A stretch of DNA of 64,000 nt from Kingdonia uniflora (Eukaryota; Streptophyta; Magnoliopsida; Ranunculales; Circaeasteraceae): NCBI GenBank assembly GCA_014058105.1, contig JACGCM010002784.1:1550001-1614000 (forward strand). Direction: 5' to 3'. Shown in pieces: positions 1 through 11,798 of this stretch (within the stretch, counting starts at the first letter, position 1; every line of letters begins with the position of its first letter). The notes under the pieces were generated by a model. That model had not been told where the DNA came from and did no database searches. It saw nothing but the letters and a program-made list of their open reading frames with translations. The translations under genes were made by a program, and so were the position numbers.

Positions 1-3000
1 TCCTCAATTCAGCAATCAAGTGTTTGACAATCTCTGAAATGTGTGTTCCATGCATAGCAAAATGCGAAACAATCTCTGGTCCCAGAAAGTCCTGCAACAA
101 ATTGACATCAATAAAGTAAGACAAAAGATGTTGAAGGAAAAATGTATTCTAAAGTATCCAAACGGCCTTTAGTAAATCAGACAAGTAGCTTAATGTAGAC
201 ATGCAAAAACCCGGAAGTCTCGTGATTTAAGATCTTCCGTTGTCCTTGAAATAATATTTGGGTTTCTTATGTTTTATATCACAGTGACACTGTATGATGA
301 TCAACAACGAGACAGTCGTTTTCATCTCTACAGTCCCGACATACAAATACTCTCATACAAAAGTCATAATCAGATATAGCTTCACCTTAGGAACGGCATC
401 ACTAAGAACCAACTTCGATGCCGCAATCATGATTACATCTCGATTTGTCTCCTCAATATACTCGTTGTTTGCGTCTTCATCTTCTGTCTCATCTGCAGTA
501 TTATGTCTTCAAATGTAAATATCGCACAGAATAAAAATATGTTAACCAAAGAAATTCGATATAACTAGAAAAAAGATACATATAAAAAATGATATAAGAA
601 AATAACGCACGTGCAGAAGGTCAAATCAGATACTAAGAAGTCTAATATAGGTGATATTTTAAACAAAAGTGGCCGGGTTTAATAATTGCATTTGTTGGAT
701 CAGTGAACCCATGTTGGAAAATTCAACAATTCTTTTTGGATGTCAAAAGATTGTAAGACTTTGCTTGCATGTTTGATCGCATGGTGAATTCACCATGCAG
801 GAAATTTCTTTTGTGGGGCATAAATCCTGGTGGGTCCCAAGCCCTTAAATGAGAAAGAAAAAAATCCTTGCATACATGTATAATTAAGGACACAAACCTA
901 ATTCTATAATACTCTCTTCTTTCTTTCTTTTTTAACTAAATGAAAAAAAAAAAAAAAAAAAAAAAAAAATGTACTAATAAGTGGGAGATAAATAAAGAGA
1001 TGAATAATAGTACTTTGATAAGGAAATAAAATTATTTAGCCTAAGACGTCCCAACTAGTTTGTGATAGGTCGGTGGGTTGTCTACCTACCCACGTATGGG
1101 TCTCTCCTTTTAGAAGTTGCATTTTTGGTTATTTATTTTAATTATAATTACATTATTAGTAGGAGTTGGTTTCCTAATTGTAAGAGAAGTAGGGTTTCTA
1201 AGTTTTAATAAGCTTCAAATTGTGATAAGCGAGTTATGCCTATAAAAGAAAAATTCCTCTAGTTGTTTTCTTAGGTTGGTTTGCCATGAGTTAATATCTA
1301 GTTTTAGGGTTTAAAGATTGATTAAATAGTTAAATTTTGAATTATTAAAGTAGTGAGATTGAAGTAAATCACATGTCATGATCGTTTCCCACATGGCGTA
1401 GGAGTGCATTTAATTTTAGTTTATTTATTTATTTGTTAAATTAGCTTATTTCCTATTTTGTTTAGGAATAGGGTTTCTAAAATAAAGCCCCTTATGTTCT
1501 ATAAAAGGGAGAGTTTGATCTTAAATTACTTAGTTGGTTAGTTTTAGGGATTGAACTTGTAGAGTTTTCTCAAAAATTAGGGTTTTTGATGAAACCCTAA
1601 TTTCTTTTGATTGAATTATATTAAAGCGTTTTCCTTACTAGTTTGCTTCTGCCTAGTAAGTTTACTCCAGAGATTTTCCAAACCATATTTTTATTTTTAA
1701 TTGTCATTTTTTCAATCTTTAGGTTTCCGCAAAGATTATTTGCACCAAATTTTATTTATGTGTCAGCTACATTTGTTTGCATCTACTACAGTGATTTATG
1801 CAACTGTTGTAGTGATTTACTATACTGATTTCCGGAAAAGAAAAGAAAAAAGGATTTTCTTTCTTCTATCTCTCGTTTTATCAATGAAGGGCAGGGGAGT
1901 GGGAAACCTCCATCCGAAGAAACTCATCTCGATAGGATTGAAGAGGCGCAGGAAAACATTAACGAAAAACTTGAGTTGATAGATAGCACGAACGTTAAAA
2001 CTTGAGGCAATGGAAGGCATGAAAGAAAAGCTTCAAAGTGTAGAGCAAATTGGAGAATTACGTGCATATATCACTAGTTTGAAGGAGATAATGAAAGCCA
2101 TTTTCGCATGCCAAAGTTAATCGTCGGTCAAAGACGTTGATCAAACTTCAAATATCGTGGACCCAAGGGATTCTCAAAAGTCGGTGATAATCGACGATCC
2201 TAAAGTGCCAATCCACGACGATCACAATCTGACAAAAACCGCTATATGTCACCACATCTTCGTCCCTCACTGATTAATCAACAGGGTCGAGACTGTTCTC
2301 CTCAACATAGGAGAGACGATATTTGTAGAGCGTATACCTGGAGAGAACCTAACAATAACAACAACTACAACTGTAATGGGGGTTACTACCAACCACAACC
2401 CGTGGGAGATAAAGATTTATCTGCTTTTATTCGTGTATCATTTCTCTTCAGAAAGACGTTAAATTGAATATTGATGACTTTGATGGGTAATTTAATCCAG
2501 ATGCCTTAATTGATTGGATGACTCGAGTGGGCAAAATATATGCATATGACAAATACAGTGATCTCAAAGATGGCTTAATTGATTGGATGACTCGAGTGGG
2601 CAAAATATATGCATATGACAAATACAGTGATCTCAATTGAGTATTGCTACTAGAAATAAAACTGAAAGATATGTGCGCACGTGGTGGAATAGTTTACAAT
2701 TTACACGTATCCATGAAAGTTTTTCATCGATTATTGAATGGTAGAAGATGCGACAATTTTATGACAGAGTTTGGTCCGATTGAGTACGAGATAGATGTCT
2801 TCATGCGTTTACAGAATTTGCGACATGGCAAGTTAAGTGTAAAGGAGTACACATATGATTAAATTCACTACATACTCGTGCTAATTTGCGTGAGACTGAT
2901 GCTCACAAAGTGGGTAGATACATTAATGAACTCCAAAAGATTATTCAGGATGATCTCAAGTTTGTATCTCTTACCAAGATGTCGGATGTTGTGATGTCAG

Positions 3001-6000
3001 AAAAACTGCACAACCCAACTACCTACTCGACTACGACTTCAACAACTGTTGCTCCTGCATCATCAATATCATTATTCCCTGCTCATGTCCAATATCAGAC
3101 TAATACATTTTCATGCTTCAAGTATGGTAAACCAGGGCTATGAAGAGGGATTGTCCCAATTTAAGAAACATGGGGCATTGATCACTGACAAACTCCGTCA
3201 ACTCGTGACAGCGGCTTGACAAACTTCGTCAACTCGTGACAGCGGCTGTTCAAAGTTTACAGGACGAAGAGGATGTGGAAATTGAATTTTTGGATTCCGA
3301 AGACTGCTAAACCACTCCATAAAATTTGATGTCAATTTTTTTCAAGTCGGGGAGAGTTGATAAGTTGAAGGTCGCCTTCCTGCCCGCGCATGGGTCTTTC
3401 CTTCTAGATGTAGCCTTTTTGTTATTTATTTAAATTTTAATTGTATTATTAGTAGGTTTTGGCTTCCTATTTATTCTATAAGTAGGGATTCTAAGTACTA
3501 TTAAGTTTTTAACTGTGATGAGCCTTCTTATGCCAATAAAAGGTCAGCTCCTCTAGTAGCTTTCTTAGGTTGTTTTGTCTTGAGTTAGTAGCTAGCTTTT
3601 AGGGTTTAGAGATTAATTAATTAGTTAATTTTTGGAGTATTAAATTGGTGAGATTTTCCAAACCCTAATTTCAATTTTAATTGTTGCTTCTTCAATCTTA
3701 GGCTTCCGCGAAGATTATTTGCATCAGTTTGGCACCCCATAGCCTAAGAAACAAATGAATTACAACTTAATTTTGGAGTCGTGGGTGATTAAACTCACTT
3801 CTCCTACAACTGTATCATTTAAGAGGATTCTAATTTCAAGGTTAAAACAGAAAAAGGAAAAAAAACGAAGAGGTCTATGTGACTCGGACTACAACTAAAG
3901 TTGTATGTTCATATGCATCCCTCTGCCCACACATATTTATGATATATTTTTCTAAACAATAATATAATGTATTAAAAGTTAATATATTTTATCTCACATG
4001 TGGATGTGCATGCAGAAGACAAGTTTATAATACAAAAAGTGTTAAATAGAGGTAGAATTTATTAATGACGTAGAATTAATTCCTAGGATTAGAGTGGAAG
4101 CAACCTGAGATATTGAGCTGTTGCTCACATAGTTTCCAAAACTTTTGGAGAACGGACGTATCAGGACAAAACCCTAATCTTTCCAGCTTTGTTGAAGACA
4201 AGTTTGACTTTCTGAACAAGATCCACACTTCAACAAGTATAGTACAGACCTAGAGAAAAGAAAGGTACAATTTCTGAGATGAAATCATTTGGGAACAATT
4301 ACTAAACGAGAAGAAAATAGCATACGCATGACTGCTTGACTATAGCACCTACTCTGTAAGCAAGCAAACTTCCATAAGTCCTCTCTTCCTGGCCTTCACA
4401 GGGTGTGTCTAGAAAGTACTCGAGTTGCTCAATCAAAATATTGCGCTTCGACGAAAGAGAAGACAAAGATGCTTCTGAAAGATTCTTATCATCCATAGAG
4501 TGGAAACACCAGGCTACATGCAAGTACATGTTGAGAAGTAGAAAGCTTATTACCTGCAAAGGAAATAAATCATAAGCAGATACGAGGGAAGAGAAAACAA
4601 GTGCTAAGGCTGTTAGCATGAAGTTAACAGAATATCTGATCAAAATTTTAGATTACAACGAGCATTACATTGAAAGAAGACGATGTGAATCTATTTTACG
4701 GTTACATTTTCACTTTGTTCAAAGTTACCAAAATCCAATCCTAGTAAGAATCTGATCGAAATAAATTTTGATTTTGATTTCTTCATATATTATTGGATTA
4801 ACCATCCTTTTTACTTCAGATTTGGATTTTTCAAATTCCAGTTCAGGTTTGTAACAATTCGGTCTAAATGTGATCCATTGATAGTCTTAGAAAGAACTCC
4901 TTCCATATCTCTTAAGGATAGATCATATATATACGCACCTCTTCGTCCAGATTTCTGTAGCTAACAAGAATTCTGACCAATTCTTCGGACAGGTTTCCAA
5001 TGTCTACACTCTTTGCCAGTTGAAGTTCATACAGCCGTTTCAAATTAACAAGAAGAGAATACTCATCACCACCTCCCTATAAAATGTCACAGGTTATTAA
5101 ATTGCTAGGAGCTAAAAAGTAATTGAGTATTTAGAATACATACCGCTACTTGCTTCGTTGCAGATTTAAGCTTTGCTATGAGTTCATCTTCAAGCTCCTT
5201 CAATTTATTTACCGCAAAACCTTGCAGCTCTCCAAAACTTTCTGTGGAACAATAGGTGATGGCCTTTAAACAAGACCTCAACGGATTCTTCTCACCGTGT
5301 TTGAAAAAAGCCTCTTTAATCAGGTGGAGTACCGTTTTGAAGTTCTGGAATGACAAGAAAATAAGCATAATGTGTGTATATAGAGAGTGATATTATAGAC
5401 AGAAATTCTAGAAACTCTGGGAATCACCTCTTCCTGTCTCTTCAGCGAATAAAGTTCGAGTTTCAGATGCAGAATAATCTCCACCAAAGAAGGCACTTTT
5501 TCTTTGTCAGACATGAATTTACGTAATAGTTGTGGGTAGGTCTTCATCATTGAAATAGTTAAGTCCCTTCTATTATTGTCCAGTGCGTCCTGAAAAATGA
5601 CATATCATAAGACTACATATTCGTTGAAGATAGTGATTATGATTATTGAGAGTGTACGGGTACACCGTAGTATTCTACATGTCATACACCGGATCATATG
5701 TTGATATTAGGTGTAAGATTTGTTTCCATCTTTACTTCTTATCTATATTTAGTACTTATCTAGTAAGAGTTCGCTTCCTACTAGGATTCTAGAGATTTCT
5801 CTATTTAAATCAATGTTTAGGGTATTGTAATTATCAATTCATTATTCAATAAACTCTTCCTTTAATTTAACTGTATTCTTCTGCATAATCAGAAACCTTA
5901 GATTACTAAGGTTCAAAATCCCGAACGATATACCCATGTCGGACCAAAATATTGAAATTCAGAAAGGCTGCAATACATTAGTGGAAGTATCGGCTGGAAA

Positions 6001-9000
6001 TGTTTGGATATCAAGAACGATTCTGTACATAATGCTTATTCAACAAAATATTAAAAAAAGTCAGTGCAACTAAAATGCCAAGTTATAAGAACAAGAGACA
6101 AGTATTAAATCAATAACTATCAAAAATTGCCCTAAGCTAACTAAAGACTAAAACCAAGAAATTGAATACCTTTTGAGCTTTGTTGTAGTATTGCTTTCTG
6201 TTATCTGTAGCAGGTACGATTCTCTCTCCAACTGCCTTCTTAGAAGAAGAACATAGAAGGCGAATCAAGTTCGTTGCATCCACATCCGTAAGCTCAATCA
6301 ATGGATTCTCATCCAAGAGCATAGAGATAATACACTTCCAATCCTGTAACGTATATTTAAAAGCACTTTATGGAATAATCAAGAACAACATTATGTAAAA
6401 GTTGACTCTGAAGGTATATTTTATAAGGTTGAAAAGCAATATAGGCATACTTTCATGGCCTTCATGTAGTCCCAAACATCATCTATGACGTACGTACTTA
6501 GAATTGGATCTGTTGAGAACTCTCTTAATATTTGCAACATTCTTCCCAGATGAACTTCAGAAGAATCATCACCATCACCTGTGGGAAAGTTTTTTGGTAT
6601 GGCTTTAAGTAGCTATAGCAAAGTCACAAAATGATGAACAATATAGTTAATATCCAAATACTACCTTTTGACCCTGCTCGCGAGTTGCTAAATTTTTGAG
6701 CAATTAAGTGATCATACACTAATGCCCCGATGGCACGTCTGATTTCTGGTGGTTCATCAATAAGCAAATCGTACAAAGGACCTAAGTCATCATCAGATAG
6801 TAGGTGGTGTCTATAAAAAGCACACAAAAAAGAATTGAGAAATATACCAAAAGAAAATAAATTCATATTCAAGGAAATCAAATGGTGAATCTAGCGGAAG
6901 CATTTAAAGTTGCGCGCAGAAATAGAATTGCCACACTATTTATGAACGATATATACCCTCACGTCACAATAACTATCTAAACAATAAAACTATGGATGTC
7001 CCCTTGATCTCCACTACAACTTTTGCTTTAAGGCCCCCATTTTGGCATTAAGAGGGAAGTTTTTAAATATTCTCTATTAGCCCTCACTGCAAATTTATTA
7101 CAACTTTTGAAAAAAAAATAAAGAGGATTCAAAAAATCAAAGTCAGGGATCAAGGGACCAACGATAAATAATTTACAGAAAGTGTACAAAGCGGTATAAC
7201 AAGATCTCGGCACCTAAAGCGGTATAACAGAAATTTTATATTATTGCAGGTTGGTTGTTTCACACCTAGTTTTCACAGATAGTTCGTATTTCCTTCATAA
7301 GAAGGTTGGAGTTAGCGTTAATTGAGTAGATTGTTTAGAGAGAACAAGCTTAGATTCTTGTGATCTTGAAAGAAAGAACCCTAGTTTCGATTTAATAGAT
7401 CAAATTGAGTTTTTTTCCTTCAATCTTTTGTGAGTAATACACTTCTTGTGATTCATTGTTGCCATTAATTTAAAAGGTTTGCTTCCACTGCTCAATTTTC
7501 ATCAGAATTTCTCTCCATACTACAAACATAAGGCACTATAAACATCCCTAGTCTCTCACCCACCTATGCCCTCACCATCTTGCTACTAATAACATGCCGT
7601 CATGACCTCCATCCTGCATCCCCATAACGAAAGACCTCAAATACATCATCAATTTTTAAGTACATCAAATTGGACTTCTACTTTTTTGGTTGGCAAAGCT
7701 TTTACAATTGATCAAATTAAGTCTCTGACTATCCCCCTAGTCGTGTCATAAGACATCAGACATAATTATAGCTATATGCTCACACTAGCAGGCATAGTAA
7801 AAATTAGTAGTATACTTGTCGAGGTGCTTTCAGAGATCATTGAAGTCCTCCTTTAGACAACAGTCTTTCTTTATATAAAGCAAGTCTTTTGTTAATCTAG
7901 GCCCCTTTAATTTTAAGCCATTTTTTGCTCTGCAAAGGCCTAAAAGGAAAAGCCCGAGAGACAAGGGATAGTTTTTAATCTACTCACGCCCAAAATTAAA
8001 CAGAAAATGCCAGAACTGGGACATGTCAAATATTAGAGGTCAAATACTACTTTAGTTAAAATAGTGGAGGTCAATGTCAAAATATTATTGATAATATTAT
8101 GAATCGGAGGTTAACGATTAAAAAATATACCTTAACAATTGTTTCAACAGCCCTATGGCAGATACAGCCACTGAAATATCGATGTCATCAGCAAGATCCA
8201 TCATTCGATTTGAAAATCTTTCGGTGAAAAGACCAAGAGATGGGACATTATCATCCACCTCATAAAGATTTTGTAAAGCCAGGATCGAACTCTTCCTCAC
8301 ACCAGCAGTCTACAAATGATGTAAATGTAAATGGACTAGTAATTCAATTGGACATAAGGCCAAGTAAAAAGAGTTCTTAACTCAAAATAACAAATTACTT
8401 TGTCGTTTAGTGTCCACCCTAGGTACTTTAAATATAGATCCTGCAGGAACAGTGATGGGTATGAAAGAATCCATACACCAAGTGCTTCTATGGATGTCAT
8501 GCGTATATTGGGATCAATGTCTCGATATCTATGAACGAATAACCTTCATAAAAAAATTCAAATAGTTAGAAAAAACATATGGTCATGAAGAAAAAAAACA
8601 TAATAAAAGTGACAGCTTGAAAAGAAGTGTGTTAACTAAGAAAATACTGACCCTGTAAAAAGCTTGCGCATCATTTCCTCCGTCACAGTTATCTTTTCAT
8701 GTGTCATCGACAACCTTTTATTTAGGGATTCGAGACGAGGACCCTCAGTCCTTTTCTTTTTTTCAGCATTTAACTGTCTCTGAGTAGTTTCCCGTTGCAC
8801 ACCAAGAGTTTTAGCAACGGTAATAAAAGACGTCACAAGCTGAAGGCCAACTGATGAGGCAACCTTACGATAAGCTCTTGGAGGAGAGCTATGACATAAT
8901 AGGCATTAACACAAATATGCAAACCTAATATAACCAGATTACAGGCGAAAATTGGTAAAATTAAAAAACATACCATGATAATGCAACAATATAATCCATG

Positions 9001-9877
9001 CATTTGTCGAACAAAAGCTTGTCAAATAAAGGACCATTTTGACACTCAACAACTAGATTGTCCCAGAAAAGCACAAGGTTTTCTTTAAAGTTCTTCAACT
9101 CCTTCCTTTTGGAGCTTTGATAATCTTCCGCTTCTCCATTATGGGCAAGCTCAACTAAAGCAACCACCACATCATCCACACCAGTCTTCTCTAGCAACTC
9201 CTCTGTGAGATGGAATTTAGCTCCACATGCCTGTTTACTCGTCAAAATCATCAATCACGATGTCATCTTTCTTATATTACTATATTATAAAAATTAAATT
9301 AAATGCATTTATCGATTTGTGAATTTACCTCGAAAAGCATAGTCAGCAGTTCAACTAAAGCAAATTTTGCATTCTTTTCATACCGCTCAACCCAGTGCTT
9401 GACTGAATGCGGAATGAGCTTCCCGCTACTTTTGACAACCTCTGAAGTAATGAACCATATTGTTAAAAATAAATATAAAAACTACTAGTTTATGGTAAAA
9501 ACAATAACAGAGATAGCACGAAACGAAACCATTTTTTATACCAATCAAGCTTATATCAGCTTTACTTGACGAGGGCGATGCCTCATTAGAAAACCGCTTC
9601 CTTTTAGTTACAGGAGCAATCTCTTCGAAGTCATCGAACGATCCGTCATCGTCTGAGCCGCGCTCCATTTCATCCCGCCCACTTGGCCCGCTCGTCGTCG
9701 TCGTTGGGTCTGGAACTTCATCGTTCACCTTGCCCGGTCCATCGTTGGTAACCTGGGATCAAAAATAGTGAAATTAGGTCAAATGAAATTGTGAGAAAGG
9801 TGAAATTGAAGGGTTGAATTATTGAAATTAGGGTTGAGAATTACTTGACGACGAGTAGTTACAGTTGTGTTGGTCAT
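1..9877 (-). CDS. SCC3: Sister-chromatid cohesion protein 3 (cohesin SA/STAG subunit), C-terminus off the left edge
   Basis: SCC3 is the HEAT-repeat cohesin subunit that binds the kleisin and is needed for sister-chromatid cohesion in mitosis and meiosis (family knowledge). Exons read on the minus strand: 9845-9877, 9542-9752, 9329-9441, 8974-9230, 8652-8888, 8399-8543, 8131-8309, 6665-6810, 6451-6578, 6170-6343, 5428-5589, 5144-5344, 4939-5076, 4353-4553, 4105-4249, 386-492 and 1-91 (partial). All junctions are GT-AG and the joined frame stays open for about 889 codons. The family is usually near 1,100 residues, so roughly 200 lie off the window. Exon 1 encodes [11 protein letters not shown], followed by an acidic, basic-patched N-terminus (KRKRFSNEA). 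The STAG region is in exons 3-5 ([29 protein letters not shown]), and the stromalin conserved domain in exons 5-7 ([29 protein letters not shown]). The acidic stretch DETEDED is in exon 16. The start is the first in-frame ATG of the open exon. Intron 15 is expanded to 3.6 kb by a retroelement. The gene appears functional. Confidence 0.95.
493..1057. other. SCC3 intron 15, part left of the retroelement
   Basis: No coding signal is seen. The stretch holds a perfect 20-bp palindrome, GCATGGTGAATTCACCATGC (779-798), and a run of 27 A's (943-969). The matching right part of this intron is 3732-4104 and contains nothing recognisable. Confidence 0.7.
1063..1747 (+). repeat. 5' LTR of the gag-only element
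   Basis: 685 bp, from TGATAGGTCGG to TTGCACCA. It aligns with the 3' LTR over its first ~300 bp and last ~75 bp. It contains about 315 bp that the 3' LTR lacks, bounded by two copies of GAGATT (near 1357 and 1672), consistent with a short-direct-repeat deletion in the other copy. Possible TATA-like signals are CTATAAAAG near 1240 and 1500. Confidence 0.85.
1890..3310 (+). pseudogene. Degenerate gag of the LTR element
   Basis: A helical N-terminal part ([18 protein letters not shown], then a frameshift, then [19 protein letters not shown]) is followed by a retrotransposon-gag core from about 2470 ([70 protein letters not shown]). A CCHC knuckle near 3116-3160 is broken: it begins CFKYGKPGL, where the second cysteine is a tyrosine, and then shifts frame. 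The acidic tail [13 protein letters not shown] ends in a stop at 3308. An in-frame 69-bp tandem duplication (2505-2642) and a 31-bp duplication (about 3185-3246) are present. Several frameshifts and stops mean no functional Gag is encoded. Confidence 0.8.
3358..3726 (+). repeat. 3' LTR of the gag-only element
   Basis: 369 bp, from TGATAAGTTG to TTGCATCA. It is shorter than the 5' LTR because of an internal deletion that joins GTGAGATT directly to TTCCAAACCC. Confidence 0.85.
5590..6169. repeat. SCC3 intron 10, possible solo LTR near 5648-5893
   Basis: The stretch starts TGAGAGTGTACGGG and ends TGCATAATCA. It contains CTATTTAAAT (TATA-like) and AATAAA in promoter-like order, as in a short plant LTR. 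I could not see a clear target duplication, so this is a weak call. The rest of the intron holds nothing recognised. Confidence 0.3.
6811..8130. other. SCC3 intron 7 (1.3 kb), probably carrying an old insertion
   Basis: This intron is far longer than its neighbours. It contains two nearby copies of AAAGCGGTATAACA (about 7189 and 7217) and a stretch (7250-7480) resembling plant LTR or leader sequence (AGAACCCTAGTTTCGAT). No reading frame with recognisable similarity was found. Confidence 0.35.
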
Positions 9878-11021
9878 TCAATTTGAGAGAGAGGGGGAAT
9901 CAGATGAGAAATAGAAATGTCTCCCGCGCAAAGGCTACAAGTTTGGTGGATTTTACCTGAACAACCCGAACTTTGGTCGGGTTCATGGTAACAAAAACAA
10001 TATTTTGGGTTCGTCTAGGAGCTTGAAGTCGCTACAAAAGTTTGATTCACACATTAGTTACCACATAACTCTCATCTCATGATGAGGGTGTACTTTTATA
10101 TTTGAAGTGAAACTTATTTTGATGACGAAGTTTATTTTATTGAATTTCATGTTGGTAAATTTGTGTAAATGATGTCGAACATGACCAGTCAAATTGACCA
10201 ACCCGAATACCTTTCGTCATTTGGTCCGCCCGAACATGTGTCGGCAAATTTTGGGATTTGACACTTTTAAAAACCCGCCCAACCCGACCGATATGTAGCC
10301 CTAGTTACAATTGGTCTAGCATTAAAACCCTTTTGAGCATCCATAACAATAAGGTCGCCCTAAACCAGGACAGACCCCTCAATCGACCCTAACTTGACCC
10401 ACCATTTTGGGGCGGCCCTTCAATCAATCACGACCCCAACTCGGCCCAAAGTAGTTGATCGATTAAAAGATTTAAAAATACATGTTACGGCCTTCTATTT
10501 CTCCCGATAATGTGTGCCCGATTGCTAGTGGGTACACTAATATTTATTTACAGGAAAGACAATTTTAGTAGATATGAAATAAACTATGTATTTTCATTTG
10601 CAACGATTTCATTTCAGTAATTCTATTTGGAATTTAGAATTGATATCACACAACATGGGATCAATTAGCGTGAAACTCATTAGGCATAAAAATAATGATT
10701 ATTCCACTGAACGCTAGCTCTAGCAAAAACAAAACTCGTTAAAGCAAACACTATAGTTTTCTTCATCGAGCTCTAGATAAAACAACTCTATCTTGTTTAT
10801 TGGGAAACAAAAAACGACACATTTATTACCCATAGTAGTGTAGCCGCACGCGGCGATGCCCATGCGATTTCACTCTCTTCACACCCATTTTGGCGTGATG
10901 GTTAAGATGACTATTATTTTTAAACCCAACATGTAGGTCATTTAGTTTATCCAACACTGGATCTCTATTTTCATTCAAGGGTGGGCCCAATAATTAAATA
11001 TTTATTATGGTTTTTTGGCAA
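9878..11021. other. SCC3 upstream region, no gene recognised
   Basis: Directly upstream of the SCC3 ATG is a GA-rich leader (minus-strand CCCCCTCTCTCTC). Further right the sequence is non-coding with simple repeats and many scattered stops. No RNA gene or element end was identified. Confidence 0.5.
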
Positions 11022-11110
11022 TCTTATATATATATATATATTATAAATCTCAACGATTGTTCTACGTGGCGTGAAAGAGCTGACTGTGACAAGATGACGT
11101 GACGTTGATA
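11022..11110 (+). mobile_element. Helitron 5' terminus, copy A
   Basis: Begins TC, then an expanded (TA)n run, then TTATAAATCTCAACGATTG followed by the shared motif TACGTGGCGTGAAAGAGCTGAC and GACAAGATGACGTG. It matches the other 5' ends at 14635, 25799 and 26374. Its inverted repeat is imperfect (TTGTTCTA against TGTGACAA). The 3' end may be the degenerate sequence just before 14635 (GCATCGCTATCACGGTAG), but this is uncertain. Confidence 0.6.
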
Positions 11111-11798
11111 AATAACAAGTTTGCCCTTATGTCTGGAGACAAAGAGGGGTCCTGATTCGCTTTGGGTGCCTCGAGAATTGCACATGGATGGCCAATTTTG
11201 GGATTTCAAGTCTTAATCCCAAAAGATAAACAAAGTAATCCCGACACTAAACTTCTCTTCCTGACACTTTCTTCTCCCAAACCCAAAAAAATATATATAA
11301 AAAAATAATCCAAACAAAACCAACGCTCTTTCTTTCTCTAGCAACTGAAGCCCTCTGCTCTTTAGAATCCTGCGATCTCATTGCCTCTCTCACAACAAAG
11401 GTGCAAAGCTTTGCGTTCTATTATTCGAATTCCTCTTATTTACTCTGATTTCGGGATAGCTTTAGATTTGCTATGATTTGTGTTCGATATGTTAGGTAAT
11501 TGTGCTCTGATGTGGGGCTTTTACCAACTCTGATTTGAGGGATTTACTGTTCAATTTCAAGGAGTTTGGTGCTCGATGTGTTCATTGATATCTTGGTGCT
11601 TGATCATTGATTTATAGGTCAGCCTTTGAGTATTTGATTTGGAGGCGTGTAATCATCGATTCAACGACTTTTACGCCGTCCATTAGTAAGTTCAATTTGG
11701 TTTTCCTGTAATCGACAGTTGGATAATGATCTTAATTAATTTAGTATTTGTTGTTGTTGGTAATTCATATGCCCTACTATCTCAGTTTTACCATGATT

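Larger units (their letters stand above)
1063..3726 (+). mobile_element. Non-autonomous gag-only LTR retroelement (TR-GAG-like, Ty3/gypsy-type gag)
   Basis: Two related LTRs flank a degenerate gag with no protease, reverse transcriptase or integrase. The element starts TGATA, ends TGCATCA, and is flanked by a perfect 5-bp target duplication GTTTG (1058-1062 and 3727-3731), so this is a complete insertion. It lies inside SCC3 intron 15, in the opposite orientation to the gene. At 2,664 bp with gag alone it fits the class described as terminal-repeat retrotransposons with GAG domain (established class; assignment inferred). A purine stretch CGGGGAGAG precedes the 3' LTR as a likely polypurine tract. 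No convincing primer-binding site follows the 5' LTR. Confidence 0.85.

Noticed and set aside
4302..4352. Extension of SCC3 exon 14 through [11 protein letters not shown], or a GC donor there
   Set aside because: A GTAGGT donor after AGA at 4353 joins in frame to an exon starting at 4249 and gives the conserved order [13 protein letters not shown].
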